Assembly (NCBI GenBank): GCA_014529385.2
Contig: CM043960.1
Span: 23,932,396-23,996,395, forward strand
DNA from: Adiantum capillus-veneris
Taxonomy: Eukaryota; Streptophyta; Polypodiopsida; Polypodiales; Pteridaceae
DNA length: 64,000 bases
Reading direction: 5' to 3'
Shown: piece after piece, positions 12,061 through 23,813 of the stretch
Position numbering within the stretch: position 1 is the stretch's first letter
Layout of the letters: every line of letters begins with the position of its first letter
The notes under the pieces: model-generated
What the model was told of the DNA's origin: nothing
Databases searched by the model: none
What the model saw: the letters and a program-made list of their open reading frames with translations, nothing else
Program-made: the position numbers and the translations under genes

Positions 12061-12400
12061 AAATGTACAAATGTTTAAAATCAACACAGTTTTTGTCTTA
12101 TAAGACTCTCTTTTTCTTTATTGTGCACAAATATGAAGTATTATGCATGCTTAGATCAAGTTTGCGGAGACGGCGTCTTGCAAACACCAAGTAGAGCTTG
12201 TCGCTCTACTATGGAAGATTGATAGGACTAATGTGCAGACATGCTTGTGGGGCAGCTTAGGCTCTCAAGCGCCAAATGGACTAATCATCCATTCTGGAAC
12301 GATGTCGTAGGGTAACATAGGGATCCTCTAATCGCTAGAAAAAGGACTAATGAATAGGATTTATCTTCTCTACCCCATAGTCGAGGACGAGTCTGATTTC

Positions 12401-12413
12401 AAGAGAGAGGTAA
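12401..12413 (+). other. Polypurine tract of family-1 gypsy element
   Basis: AAGAGAGAGGTAA directly precedes the LTR start TGTCATAA. The same tract precedes the LTR at 39725. Confidence 0.75.
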
Positions 12414-13994
12414 TGTCATAATAACTAATATCTAATTCTCCTAAATGATTTTCTCATGTTAAACTGATCGTTTAATATGGGGAAGTGCCAGGGGAGAAAA
12501 AGCTAGAATATTGGTTAACCTGGTAGACCGGCCACATTAGGGATCCAAAGGAGGGAAAATAGTGATCCAAAGGGGGGCCATCTCCAAAAGAGCAATGTGC
12601 AACAATGGGCTTAAAAGACCCTAAGGTTCAACCTATTAAGACTTCTAAAATGCTAAGGTTCCAAAATTCAAAGGTTGTGTCCAAAGGTAAAACACTAGGA
12701 AAATTGGATGCTTTGTGTGTGTACCAAAAAGTCTTCATGGCTCCTACATAGGAGGGGGAGAGCCTTGCAAGTAAGGGGATGAGAGAGAAACACACACACA
12801 CACACACACAGGGAATGAGGGACACATGTGAGCTCCCTAGCCCAGATGCCCACAAGGTGCACTCAAATCCTATTGGATGGCCATGGAGGTGGACCAATGA
12901 GAATTAGGTTAGAGTAGATTTAGTTTAATTAATTTAAAAATAGTTAGTTAAAGAACCAATAAGAATTAAGCTCTCTAGAAGACTATTGGACAGTCTCCCA
13001 AGGGGTCCAATGAGCATTTAGCAGCCCAATGGCTTGCTTGATTCCTATTGGCCAGGAGACAAAGGGGTCCAATGAGAGTTTAGTTGCATTAAATAATCAC
13101 CTAAAGCTCTCACAAAACAAGAAACGGGGACACTTGCCAGAAGGCTATCACTTATGCTCTTGAAATTCCATTGGCTAAGCCTGAAGAGGTCCAATAGGGT
13201 GTGGGCATGAGCAAATAACAAGAGGAGTCGACCAAGAGAGAGGGGGCGGGCTGATTTTCTCAAGGCATTATTGCATACACACTCACACTAGTCCATGTGT
13301 GGAGTAAGGAGACTCTCTCTCTCTCTCCTTCTCAAGCTTTAATGGAAAGCTTATCACCTACTCCAAGCTTGTGAGAAGGGAGGCCTACACCAACAACTCT
13401 TGGCTTTGTGATGTGAATCCAACCAAGAGCCAAGCTTCAATGCATGCTCATCTCCTTACCACGCTAATTACTAAGCTAAACTATGCTAATATGAGTGATT
13501 ATGTGAGGAGATGTACATCTTTCTCATAAGACTACTCATTCTTCCTCTCAATCTACTCTCATACCCCACTAGCTCTCAACATCTTCGAAGGTGTGTGAGG
13601 TCTTGGGTCTGAGACCGTGAGGGAATCGATGTTGTGTTTTATAAGTGTTTTGCTTAGTGCTTGAAGTTTCCATCTTCATTGCACTAGCTAGTATTGAAGG
13701 AACACAAAGAATTGTATTGTAAAATGTCTCTCTTGATGGGAGAAACCATAATACAAAGCCTTTTGGAGGGGGGACCGGCTCCGTCTAAATCCGGTCCTCA
13801 ACTGTTGTCAATAGATTAATTTCTCTCTCTTTTGAAGTATTGTTCATGCTATCTTACTAGGTGTTATACCTTTTTGTTGCTCTCTCCACCCAAGCACTCT
13901 TGTTATTCTCATTAGGAATCTATTCTAATGAAATGCTCACTATGTTCATGCTATTTTCTGCTACACACATGTTAGTAGGCCATTAAATGTTACA
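12414..13994 (+). repeat. Family-1 gypsy 3' LTR (copy A)
   Basis: Begins TGTCATAATAACTAATATC and ends GCCATTAAATGTTACA (TG...CA). Three other copies at 18255, 23814 and 39725 share the same ends and layout. It contains a short (CA)n at about 12789-12810 at the point where sister LTRs also carry simple repeats. Confidence 0.85.
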
Positions 13995-15107
13995 CAAAGC
14001 ATAAAATGGAAAAGTACAACATAAGAGAAAACTAGTACAATGGTCGAGTGTGAAGTGTTAGTGACTGGGATGGATTGTTAAGTGTGTTAACACTTCTGTA
14101 GGTAGACCAATTAGTTGGTGTAATCCAACTATAGTATCACTGGCAGAGATATATATATCCACCAAGGCACACCATTGATGATGACAGTCAGTGATAGTCA
14201 TCCAAGAGTAGTACATGTTGAGCTTGACATCTCAACATTCTTCTTGGAAACCATGTCGCTTGTAAATAAATTGGTTATAAATATTTCATTTTGCTAAAAG
14301 GTTCTCTCTTTGATTCACCTTATCATGTGAAGTCACTTGAGTCCAATGTCGTAAATAGGGGTTTTTCCAAAACTGTTCGCTCGCAGGTAGCATTCCCTTT
14401 TTTATATAGTCTAAATCCCTTGGGTACATACAAAGACACAGTGAGAGACTTGCCTACTATTGGGATTGGATTGCCCACTAAGATTCCTATCTTCCATGGA
14501 TTTATGACATTGAATGCCATTGGGCACTACCCAATGTTGCATCACTTGCCTAATGCTACCGTTCACTTTTCGAGCCTTCAACAGCTCCTCTCCTTTGTGA
14601 ATTGATATTGTTCTTGCAAGCCATGACCACCTTTTCTCCCTTTCTATTGACCTACCTTAGTCTTTAACAAATTGAAATTAGTGACTTAGTCCATGTGAAT
14701 TGTAGGCTTTTTAGATTGCTGCTTCATGAAAACTATTTGGAAGGATAAGTGGAAGCAAATATTTTGATCTCTGTATTAGGCGTAGTTTTTATAATCCTTT
14801 TGAATAAAAGTAATACACTACTTTAGGACAATGCAAAACAAGCATGGTATGCAAAGGAAAATCCACATTCTATAGATTCAGAAAGAAATCATAGAAGGTG
14901 CAAGGAATGCAAGTCATGGCAACATTAACAAAAATAAGTTGGTTCAAAGCACTCACCAGATAATTTTTGGTTATGCTAATATAATATACTCACCATTGTG
15001 AGTTCTGCAAAAAAAAAAAACCCAAAGATAAGTGAGCATTGACAGATACTAAAGGAGCTCTTACACCTTAGTTTTTCTTTTAATCTTGGTAGTGACCCTA
15101 CCTCTCC
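13995..15107. other. No supported gene
   Basis: A 104-codon open frame at 14291-14605 (plus) has no motif I recognise and is not supported by context. Otherwise this is AT-rich sequence. Confidence 0.4.
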
Positions 15108-15263
15108 ATCACCTTTCTTTTTTTTTTCAATAAAGCCGTTCGAAGCTTCGCTTCGACTAGTTTTATGCGATTGCGCCCACTCACCCACACACACATGTCT
15201 CAGAGGTTGAACCATAGTGGGTGTGCTTGGAGCCCCTCAGCTTTACCACCAGGCCAACTCCCC
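15108..15263 (-). mobile_element. tRNA-derived SINE
   Basis: The minus strand starts GGGGAGTTGGCCTGGTGGTA, which contains a pol III A-box-like TGGCCTGGTGG. About 45 bp later comes a B-box-like GGTTCAACC (15205-15213 on the plus strand). The 3' end is an A-rich tail ending around 15113. The spacing and order of the boxes match tRNA-derived plant SINEs. I could not identify flanking target duplications, so the ends are approximate. Confidence 0.6.
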
Positions 15264-16044
15264 TTGACTGCATATACATGCATTAGAAAGTAAGAGTTTT
15301 CCGCTTAAGATCTCTCATCTCCCCTCTTTTCCCCTTTCAACATGCATACAAAGGATGGGTTGCTGTTATGGTAGATATTTCCAAAATAGTACCTCTCTTC
15401 CTTGCTCTCCCTATCTCAACGGTTTTTGTTCAACACATGCTTATTACACTATTTCCAATACCTATGAAGAGTTGGAGGCCGATGGCATGGCGGGTTTTGA
15501 GATCAATCCGTTTAGGCTTTGACGTGGAGGTAAGCAAGGTGCCATTGAACTGTCTATTTATAATTTATGTACTCGTAGATATGAGGGCAAGGAAATGGCC
15601 GCAAGGAAGAAAGTCACCAAACAAACCTATGCACGATGGGAGAGATGGATGAAGAAAGTTTGGTTGAAATGGTAAGGTGCCGTGATTTGCATCAGAGGAA
15701 GCATGGAGTCATATCATCAGCACACAAGCTATCAGGGGCATCATTTCCATTGGGTGTCATAGTGGACATATGTATGTTGCTGGCAGTGGTGCAAAGGCAT
15801 CAAGAGATAAAAAAGTAGCCTTGGTTGTGATTCCTATAGGAGTTATGATCAATCGGATAATAACACCTTAAATACGTGAACGCAATTGAGAGTAGAGCAA
15901 GCAATCTATATCGATGAAATGTGCATATTCTCCAAGGCAGCCAATGAATGAGAGGACTCTCTCACGCTTGCAACAAGGGTGGATTTGATATGTACAAAAA
16001 GCCACTGCAAATGAGCACTGTACTAGGTAGGCCTAAGGTTGAAG
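15264..16044. other. No supported gene
   Basis: Open frames at 15368-15652 and 15636-15818 (plus) overlap and show no recognisable domain. I cannot support them as genes. Confidence 0.4.
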
Positions 16045-16053
16045 TTGTCTTTT

Positions 16054-16493
16054 GGGAAAATTACCAAAATACCCCTCTAATTTGTGGAAATTCCCAAAAT
16101 ACCCCTCAAATTTCAAAAATTCCCAAAATACCCTTGTATCTATTTTAGCTGGATTGTTCACTATTTCCTAATCTTTATTCGTTTTTGACAATGTATATCC
16201 GTTTTCTAGTGCTTAGCATGTAATCTGTCACAAATTACCTCCCAAAAAAAAGACAATTATGTCTAAAAATAATGAAGCAATTCATCTGCAAAGCCTACAT
16301 AACCAGCTCAAATTCTAGTTTTAGTATCTTGTATTCATAGACAATCAGTCTTCTTATGAAAAAAAGCTACAATTGTTTTAATTTTTGGATAAATTTACTC
16401 TCACAACCAGAGGTATTTTGGGAATTTTGGAAAATTTGAAGGGCATTTTGGGAATTATTGACAAAATATGAGGGGTATTTTGGGAATTTTCCC
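16054..16493. mobile_element. Mutator-type MITE (440 bp) with 9-bp target duplication
   Basis: Both ends are GGGAAAATT (right end inverted). Imperfect inverted repeats of about 85 bp are built from repeated AATTCCCAAAATACCCCTC-like units, three per arm. The flanks carry a perfect 9-bp direct repeat TTGTCTTTT at 16045-16053 and 16494-16502. A 9-bp duplication together with long terminal inverted repeats is the hallmark of Mutator-like elements. The 440-bp length and absence of coding sequence make it a non-autonomous, MITE-sized copy. Confidence 0.85.
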
Positions 16494-16577
16494 TTGTCTT
16501 TTTGGCTGTGCTCGGCAAAAGCTAACAGCTCGTGCACTTCGGACGACAGCTGCAATACACGCTAGACATCAGAGCTC

Positions 16578-16661
16578 TGTCAGAAGTGGGATTTGAACCC
16601 ACGCTCTCTCACGAGAACCAGAACTTGAGTCTGGCGCCTTAGACCACTCGGCCATCCTGAC
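16578..16661 (-). tRNA. tRNA-Leu (CAA), intronless
   Basis: The minus strand starts GTCAGGATGGCCGAGTGG. It folds as a class II tRNA: acceptor stem GTCAGGA pairs with TTCTGAC, the anticodon arm is CCAGA-CTCAAGT-TCTGG (anticodon CAA), a long variable arm follows, and the T arm contains GGTTCAAAT (B box). The discriminator base is A. It decodes UUG leucine codons. No intron interrupts the anticodon loop. It lies 75 bp from a MULE MITE and appears intact, so it may be the only functional gene in the window. Confidence 0.93.
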
Positions 16662-17944
16662 TTGGTGTCAGGTGTCGAGCAAAACAATGTTGAATCTGTG
16701 TATGTGCTCCCCCTCCCCTCTCCCCACCACAGACATTAATGGTATTTTTCCTCTATTGGCTACTGAAAATACAATAGATGGGACCAACTACCCGTGGGCA
16801 TAGTTGGCGCATTCCTCATTTTGGTTGCGAACATATCGTAGGATACCACTCAACCACCAGGACTTCCCCCACTCACTATCACTTTGGTAGACCAGCATAA
16901 GATCAAGCCTCTTAGAGTAGTGGAGTACGTGCCTCTAGTGGTTCAGGAATCACATTCAATTTAGATTTTGTGATAGTGCGCCTACACAAGTGGAGGGTTG
17001 CTTTCCTCTACTTATAGCTCCCACCCGGTTACGGCATGCAAGAGCACTTCACGACTGGGGATTTGGAGAAGAATATATTTCGTAGGATATTTACTAGCTC
17101 TTATTCTCAATCAGTCAAGAGCAGGACGTAATTTCATGAAGTGCAGTTTTCCAATGATACTATGTGGGTTACCATCCCAGAGAATGGCAACAAACAGTTC
17201 AGGCTGGAATATGAGTTAGACTCCGCCATCGGACACCCCTCCCTCAACACTTAGTCTACGAAGCAGATACAAAAAAAAGGCATGTATCAATGACATGGCT
17301 AAGGAGCAGGTCCCCATCAATGATTATGACCCGCGACAATGGTTGGATACACTAGGCGATCTCCCTTGCTTCACAATCCACACATCCTTGGAGAACGAGG
17401 TGTTGGTGTCTAATTCTACCTTTGAGACTAGGGAGTCCCACTCCAACACGTTGAAGGGGCAAGGGAGGTACCCGCCCCCACACCACTTGGGTTTGGGGAA
17501 CTAGTAACCGTCCATCAACGTAGTCAGAAGTCACCTCTCTTTGAGCTCTACATATCTATGGTGTCCATTTCATGTTTGAACAACGCCTACCATTATTTGC
17601 AGGAGCATCTTTTCTCGTCCATCATTCATGCCAATTACAGAGAAGACGATGGAGAAGTAACATGGCATGCATTTGAACAGTGCATGGATCACCTCTGTAA
17701 GTAAAACTCTTCTAGAGAGAAGCATGCACTTTTTTTAAAGAGCTTTGTGTGTTTTTTAATGTGATGCTTCTATATGATGAAGAAGAGATGTTGATGAGGA
17801 AGAAGATGTTGCTTCTCCAATGAGTATATGTTTTTGGTCAGAGAAGACCAAAACTGTGGGATTGATCAAAGAAGGTCATCATGTTGGCACGATGAAAAGG
17901 CCATCTTTTTGGTGGCAAGATGGTGTATCATGATTGTATTTAAC
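16662..17944. other. No supported gene
   Basis: Small open frames such as 16998-17219 and 17295-17504 lack recognisable motifs. Confidence 0.4.
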
Positions 17945-18254
17945 TTCATTGTAAGCTTCTATAATACAAAAGTCCTTATGGGGGGGTCACCCATTCCGAC
18001 CCTCAATACCATGTCAACTCTTTGTTTTTTTTGTCTCTCTTTACATTTCTACTTATAACCATGTGATTTCGTCTCTATTTGGGTTTGATTAGATTTTAAA
18101 CATGATGGTAGTATGAATCTCTTATTCAATTATGTGAGGGATCATTGTAGTCTATTTCATCCAAATTTTGTTACAACATTATCAGAAAATCTTCTCTCAA
18201 AGTTTAATTACATATATTTCCATGATTTGTGTTGTGCTTGGATGCTTAAGACTA

Positions 18255-19113
18255 TGTCATAAAAACTAATATCTAATTCTCTCAAATGATTTTCTCATGT
18301 TAAACTTTATGGGGAAGTACTACGGGAGTAAAAGCTAGAACATTGGTAAGGCTGCTAGACCGGTCTCAGCAGGGCTCCAAAGGAGGGAAAATAGGGATCC
18401 AAAGGGGGGCAGTCTGCAAAAGAGCAATGTGCATCAATGGAGATTAAAAGACCTAAGGCTCACACCATTAAGACTTCCATAGGCTAAGGTTCCAAAAATT
18501 TAACTAAAAAGTCCAATGGCCAAAGGTGGAAAAATTGGATGGATATGGCAAGCCTTAAAAGTCTTCTCACATCCCTGGGCAAGAGGGGGCGAGCCCTAAT
18601 GGTAGGGGAAGAGAGAGAAACACACACGCACACTCCCAAGCTCTCCCCAAAGGGAAGAATGGACACATGGCAGGCTTGTAGGCCAGTTGCCATTTCCCCT
18701 CAAATCCTATTGGATGGCCATAGAGGTGGACCAATGACAATTAGGGTAGAGTAAAATTAATCTAATCAATTTAAAAATGCTTGATAAAAGAACCAATAGA
18801 AATTAAGCTCCCTAGAAGACTATTGATAGTCTACCAAGGGGTCCAATGAGCATCCAATAGCTTGATTCCTATTGGCCAGAAGACTAAAAAAGGTCCAATG
18901 AGAGTTTAAATGAATTATTTAATTACCTAAAGCTCTCACAAAAGGGAAAGGGGGATACTTGTCACAAGACTATCAATTATGCTTCCTAATTCCTATTGGC
19001 TAAGCTTTGCAGGAACCAATGGGAAGCTAGAAAGATCTTCTTGGAAGAGGGGTCGACCAAGAGAGAGAGAGAGAGAGAGAGAGAGGTTGGCATTTTTACA
19101 CTAACTCACTTTG

Positions 19114-19168
<55 letters not shown>

Positions 19169-19844
19169 ACTCATGTGTTGAGCAAGAACTCCATCTCCTT
19201 CTCCAAGCATTAAGAAGTAGAGGCCTACACCAACAACTCTTGGCTATGGAATGCAAATCAGACCAAGAGCCAAGGTTCAATGGCATGCTCATCTTCTCTA
19301 CCATGCTAATTACTAAGCTAAGCTATGCTATTAGAGTGATATGTGAGGAGAATACTTCTTTCTCGTAAGATACATCTTCTTCCTCTCAATCTTTCCTCAT
19401 TCTCTGCTAGCTCTCACCATATTTGAAGGTGTGTGAGGTCTTGGGGCTGAGGCTAGGGATACTAGGTGTGTTTTTCAAGCATAATTTGGTGCATGAAGCT
19501 TCCATCTTCATTGCACCAATGAGTTTTGTCAAGGAACACAAAGATTGTATTGTACAAAAGTCTCCTTTGATGGGAGAAGCTATAGTACAAAGCCTTTTTG
19601 AAGGAAGGACCATGGAGGAAGGACGGACTCCATGTAAATCCGGTCCTCAACTGTTGTCAATTGTTCTATTTCTATTTCTCTCTCTTTTTGCCATTGCCAA
19701 ACTAGCTAGGTGTAAATTTCTATGTTGATTTCTCAAATTAAGTACTCTCTCTATGCTCATCAGGAACTTGTTCAAAATTAATGAAATGCTCAATATGTTA
19801 TCATGTTTTGCTACACACAAGTTACTTGTGCATTAAATGTTACA
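18255..19844 (+). repeat. Family-1 gypsy 5' LTR (copy B)
   Basis: Begins TGTCATAAAAACTAATATC and ends GTGCATTAAATGTTACA. It carries a (GA)n at about 19062-19085 and a (CA)n at about 19116-19167. It is followed by a degenerate primer site and the element's internal region. Confidence 0.88.
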
Positions 19845-19855
19845 TTATTAGAGCT
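19845..19855 (+). other. Degenerate primer-binding site (initiator tRNA-Met type)
   Basis: TTATTAGAGC directly follows the LTR. It matches TGGTATTAGAGC if GG was lost. Weak on its own, but in the right position. Confidence 0.4.
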
Positions 19856-20229
19856 ATTGGTTTCTCTTTTCTTGCTCAAGAAGAGAGGTCCTCAAGCTTG
19901 CTACAAATGGTTGGTGTTATTAATTGCAAAAGAGTAAGTAGAATATGGATTTTTCATCCTTGAAGTATGTCTACTTTATGCAGTTAATGCGGATACCATC
20001 AAGAGCTATGGTCTTAATAATGGAGTCCTATGGGGAATTAATGAGCTATTAGAAGCTTGACAGGAAGTGGTGTTGTCTTAGCTCAGTTGAACCCTCTCTT
20101 CTATTCCTTGCAATTAATAATATTTGAGCCACGGATATAGATGCTTGGGTGCTTATCTTTGAAGGTAAAGAGAAGTAGCAACTAGGACAAGTAAAAATTT
20201 ACATCTAAAAGATATTGAAATGAATGTTG

Positions 20230-21402
20230 ATATCTTTGATTTTGCTAATGAAAGAGCAACTAATGATCTCTCTATGCTTATAAACTATCTTGTTTCTAGG
20301 CTTCAACAAGCCCTGGGAAATCCATCCCTCCAAGGTGAAGTGCTATAGCAATTGCACACCCGTGGTATTCTCCAAACTCCCCACCAAGAAGAGAGAGTAC
20401 CTAGGAAATCTCCTGACGAGACTTCCAAAAGAGGACTCTCTCCGATAAGGGAAGAAGAGGAGGATCCGTACGAAGGGCTCAAAAACTTACTACTTGATGA
20501 GGCATCGCCCTCTCAAAGGAGAACCCAAGTTTCAATGGTAGAGCCCCCATCGAAAGAACAAGAACGAAGTGAGTTTCCTGCCACCTCGGCGGAGATGGCT
20601 CCACAAAGGCGGTGGGAAAAGTGCTCTCCAACACCCCCCTAAATGAAGAAGACCATCGCATACTCCCCTTCATTATAATTCAAAGAGGGAAGAGAGAAAA
20701 CAAGAGAAGAAAAAGGCGAGAAAGAGGTTGCCCTTCTTCTCCACGTTCTTCATCCTCTTCCTCTTCTGAAGAAAGCGATGGTGCAGCTCTCCAACCGCCC
20801 AAGAGAAGAGGCCAGAGGAATCCTATGCCGCCTGGAAAAGGTCGTCCAAGATCAAAAAGTTCAAAGAGGGAGGAAAGAACATCTCTTTCCTTACGTACGA
20901 TGGCACCTTTGGTGCTACGGACAAAGTCTTGGCCTTTATCCAACAATTTGATGCGGCGTTTGGAGATGAGGGCTTCACGGAGTCCTCTAAGCTACGTCAT
21001 GTAGCTATGCGAAAGCTTTAAGATCTTCCATCATGAAGCAGTTTTTGGCTAGCGATGCCAAAGACAAAGTACTCACCGAATGGAAAATCTAGAAGCTCTC
21101 TCCCTATGAATCTCACAAATATGTAAACAAGTTTTGGGATTTACATCTCAAAGCCACTATCTACAAAAAGATGAATTTTAGAGAGAAAAAATAACAATTT
21201 TGTGCGGGTTATCTGAGGATATGGTGGAGTATGTCAACTCCCAAAGGCCTCGCACCATATCTGCGTCATACACCATACCATGGTGGCTTCAAGAATCAAC
21301 TTTTAACAAGGGACTAAGAGAAACCTTAAGCGCATGGAAAATAAGGATCGTAATGAGCCTAAAAGGAAGGACAACGTCCAAAAGTCTCGCAAAGGTGTTA
21401 CC
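20230..21402 (+). pseudogene. Family-1 gag, unit 1 (interrupted)
   Basis: Frames in sequence match the gag in unit 2. There is an N-terminal acidic/Ser-rich region (20352-20642), a basic KRR-rich stretch (20690-20880), and a capsid region with KKFKEGGKNISFLTYDGTFG, followed by SPYESHKYVNKFWDLHLK. Several stops and frameshifts separate the parts. At 21402 the frame is cut by a foreign segment. The zinc knuckle beyond the interruption is damaged, with the CFNCGEQGH motif of unit 2 missing. Confidence 0.75.
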
Positions 21403-21931
21403 ATATACATGAGGTAGTGATGTGTGTGAACACACTAGGACCACCGGGGCATTTTTTCTCTCTTTAGGAGGTTTTTCCCCCCGTGCATTGTATATACGCC
21501 CATCACTCTAGGGCTATCCATCTTTCCATTCACACTAAGTAACATACTCTCGATTGTGTGCCTTGAGCTTCTTTCGTCTTCTCCAAGCTGTGTGTGTTTC
21601 TCTGCAACCCTAATTCCAACAATTGGTATTAGAGCAGGTTGCAACCTCCCGGGCTTAGTCGCCAGCTTTTCCAACACACGCCTGCTCACTTTCTTCGATT
21701 TCAGTGAGGTTTGGCGAGTGTTCGCAGGTCGACAAATATTTCGGGTAAGCTCATAGAGCTTGGTCTGCTCAGATGAAAAAGTTCAAAGAGGGAGGAAAGA
21801 ACATCTCTTTCCTTACGTACGATGGCACCTTTGGTGCTACGGACAAAGTCTTGGCCTTTATCCAACAATTTGATGCGACGTTTGGAGATGAGGGCTTCAC
21901 GGAGTCCTCTAAGCTACGTCATATAGCAAGG
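21403..21931 (+). mobile_element. Chimeric insertion: LTR-like end, tRNA-Met primer site and a second gag piece
   Basis: Unit 2 is uninterrupted at the equivalent site. The inserted DNA has an LTR-like 3' end (...TAATTCCAACA), followed by ATTGGTATTAGAGCAGG at about 21628-21643, a good initiator-Met primer-binding site of copia style. After a leader it carries 21770-21930, a near copy of gag 20858-20998. A retroelement leader joined to a piece of family-1 gag suggests a template-switched cDNA, though local rearrangement is possible. Confidence 0.6.
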
Positions 21932-21999
21932 GAGCTTTATAAAGGCAAAAATTAACTCTCTCCTGGAGAGCTAGAGCATTATTGAAAAGATAACCATTG

Positions 22000-23500
22000 T
22001 TTAGTATGGGGACCAAGTGCATGCCTATCGTGCTTGCCCCCACAAGAATACACATAATGAGCCTCCTAGAGCTACCTTGGTTAAAATTCAAGAAGAGGAT
22101 ACTCATCATAAAGTATCTCCTCTATGTCATGCTTGGGGAAAGGTAAGAGAGCATGATGCTTTCATTCTCTTTCACCCTGGTTCTACTCACAATTTCATAT
22201 CCACAGAGTTGGCCACCAGGCTAGGCATCCAAGCGTATGAGATGGGCGATGTCCTACCTACCGATGGTGCTTTCAAGGGACAAGAAGCCTCAATCACTCC
22301 CTTAATTGGGAAATTAAGGCTCCATGTCCAAAACTATGTGGACAAGGAGGACTTGTTCATCTCTCCTCTCAAACATGAGGATGTAATCCTTGGGGCACCA
22401 TGGTTTGATTCCATGGCTGCCAATGTTAAATTCCCTGAAAGACAAATATATATACATAGATGCTAAGGAGTTGGGTAGCACCATACCCATTGTACATAAG
22501 CAAGATTTCAATAAGTCAATAAAGAGCTCTATTTCCGTGTACATGAATTTTGTTAAAGATTTTCAAAATGAACCTAGTGTTTAAGCAAAAGAAGATATAA
22601 CCAATCAAAAGGAATTAGAGTTATCCAATTTACTCAAGGAATGCCAAGATGTTTTCATTGACGACATCCCTTGTGAGCTACCTCCCAAATGAGGGGATGA
22701 TGAACATGCAATTGAATTTTTCCCTGGAAGCTCACCGCCTAATAAGCCTCCTTATTCAATTTCTCAAGCTCAACAAGAGGAGATTATGTGGAAAGTGCAT
22801 GAGTTGGTTGAGAAAGGCATGGTTAGGCCTAGCTCATCTCCATTTTGTTCACCTATGTTATTAGTTCAAAAGAATGATGGCACATATCGTATGTGTGTCG
22901 ACTATAGAGCACTAAATAGGATCACTATCAAGAATAGGTTTCCCATTCCTCGGGTAGAAGACCTATTTGATAAGCTATAGGGGTCGGCCTACTTCAGTAG
23001 GATTTACCTAAAAAGTGGCTACCATCAAATAAGGATAGTTGATCAAGACATTGTAAAGACCGCATTCCACACTATGTTTGGTCTTTACGAGTACATTGTC
23101 ATGCCTTTTGGCTTGACCAATGCACCAGCCACATTTAACCGCCTGATGGAGAAGGTATTCAAGCCTCACCAAAGCTTTACTAGAGTGTTCTTTGATGATA
23201 TAGTCATCTACTCTAATTCATTAGACGAACACAAGCAACAACTCCAGGTAATATTTCAAGTTTTACGAGAGAATAAACTTTATATTAATTGAAAGAAAAG
23301 TAAATTTTTCTTACAAGAGATTCAATATTTAGGTCACATTATCTCTCAAGATGGCATCCAAATGGAACCATCAAAGCTAGAGGTAATAAAAGGATGGCCC
23401 AATCCAAGGAATCTGCATGAACTAAGAAGCTTTATAGGTATGTTTGCATACTATAGACGCTTCATAGAAAAATTCTCACAAATCGCGGGACCATTACATT
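22000..23500 (+). pseudogene. Family-1 protease and reverse transcriptase, unit 1 (truncated)
   Basis: The protease region (22140-22450) contains LFHPGSTHNFISTELATRLG. The usual catalytic Asp of the D-P/S-G motif is His here. RT follows with [58 protein letters not shown] and the catalytic [11 protein letters not shown]. Several stops are present, including TAG near 22978 and TGA near 23290. RT ends at GPLH (23500), where the tandem duplication junction removes RNase H and integrase. Confidence 0.85.
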
Positions 23501-23813
23501 GTAAGCTTCCATAATACAAAAGTCCTTATGGGTGGTCACCCATTAGAACCCTCAATACCATGTCAACTCTTTGTTTTTTCTGTCTCTCTTTACGTTTCTA
23601 CTTATGGCCATGTGATTTCGTCTCTATTGGGTTTAATTTAGATTTTAAACATGATGGTAGTATGAATCTCTTATTCAATTATGTGAGGGATCATTGTAGT
23701 CTATTTCATCCAAATTTTGTTACAACATCATCACAAAATCTTCTCTCAAAGTTTAATTACATATATTTCCATGATTTGTGTTGTGCTTGGATGCTTAAGA
23801 TTATGTCATAAAA

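Noticed and set aside
14291-14605. 104-codon open frame as a host gene
   Set aside because: No motif, splice context or related copy supports it, and frames of this size are common in AT-rich DNA.
21421-21630. Complete short LTR (TRIM element)
   Set aside because: There is no matching second LTR and the 5' end does not mirror the CCAACA end, so it is treated as part of a chimeric insertion.
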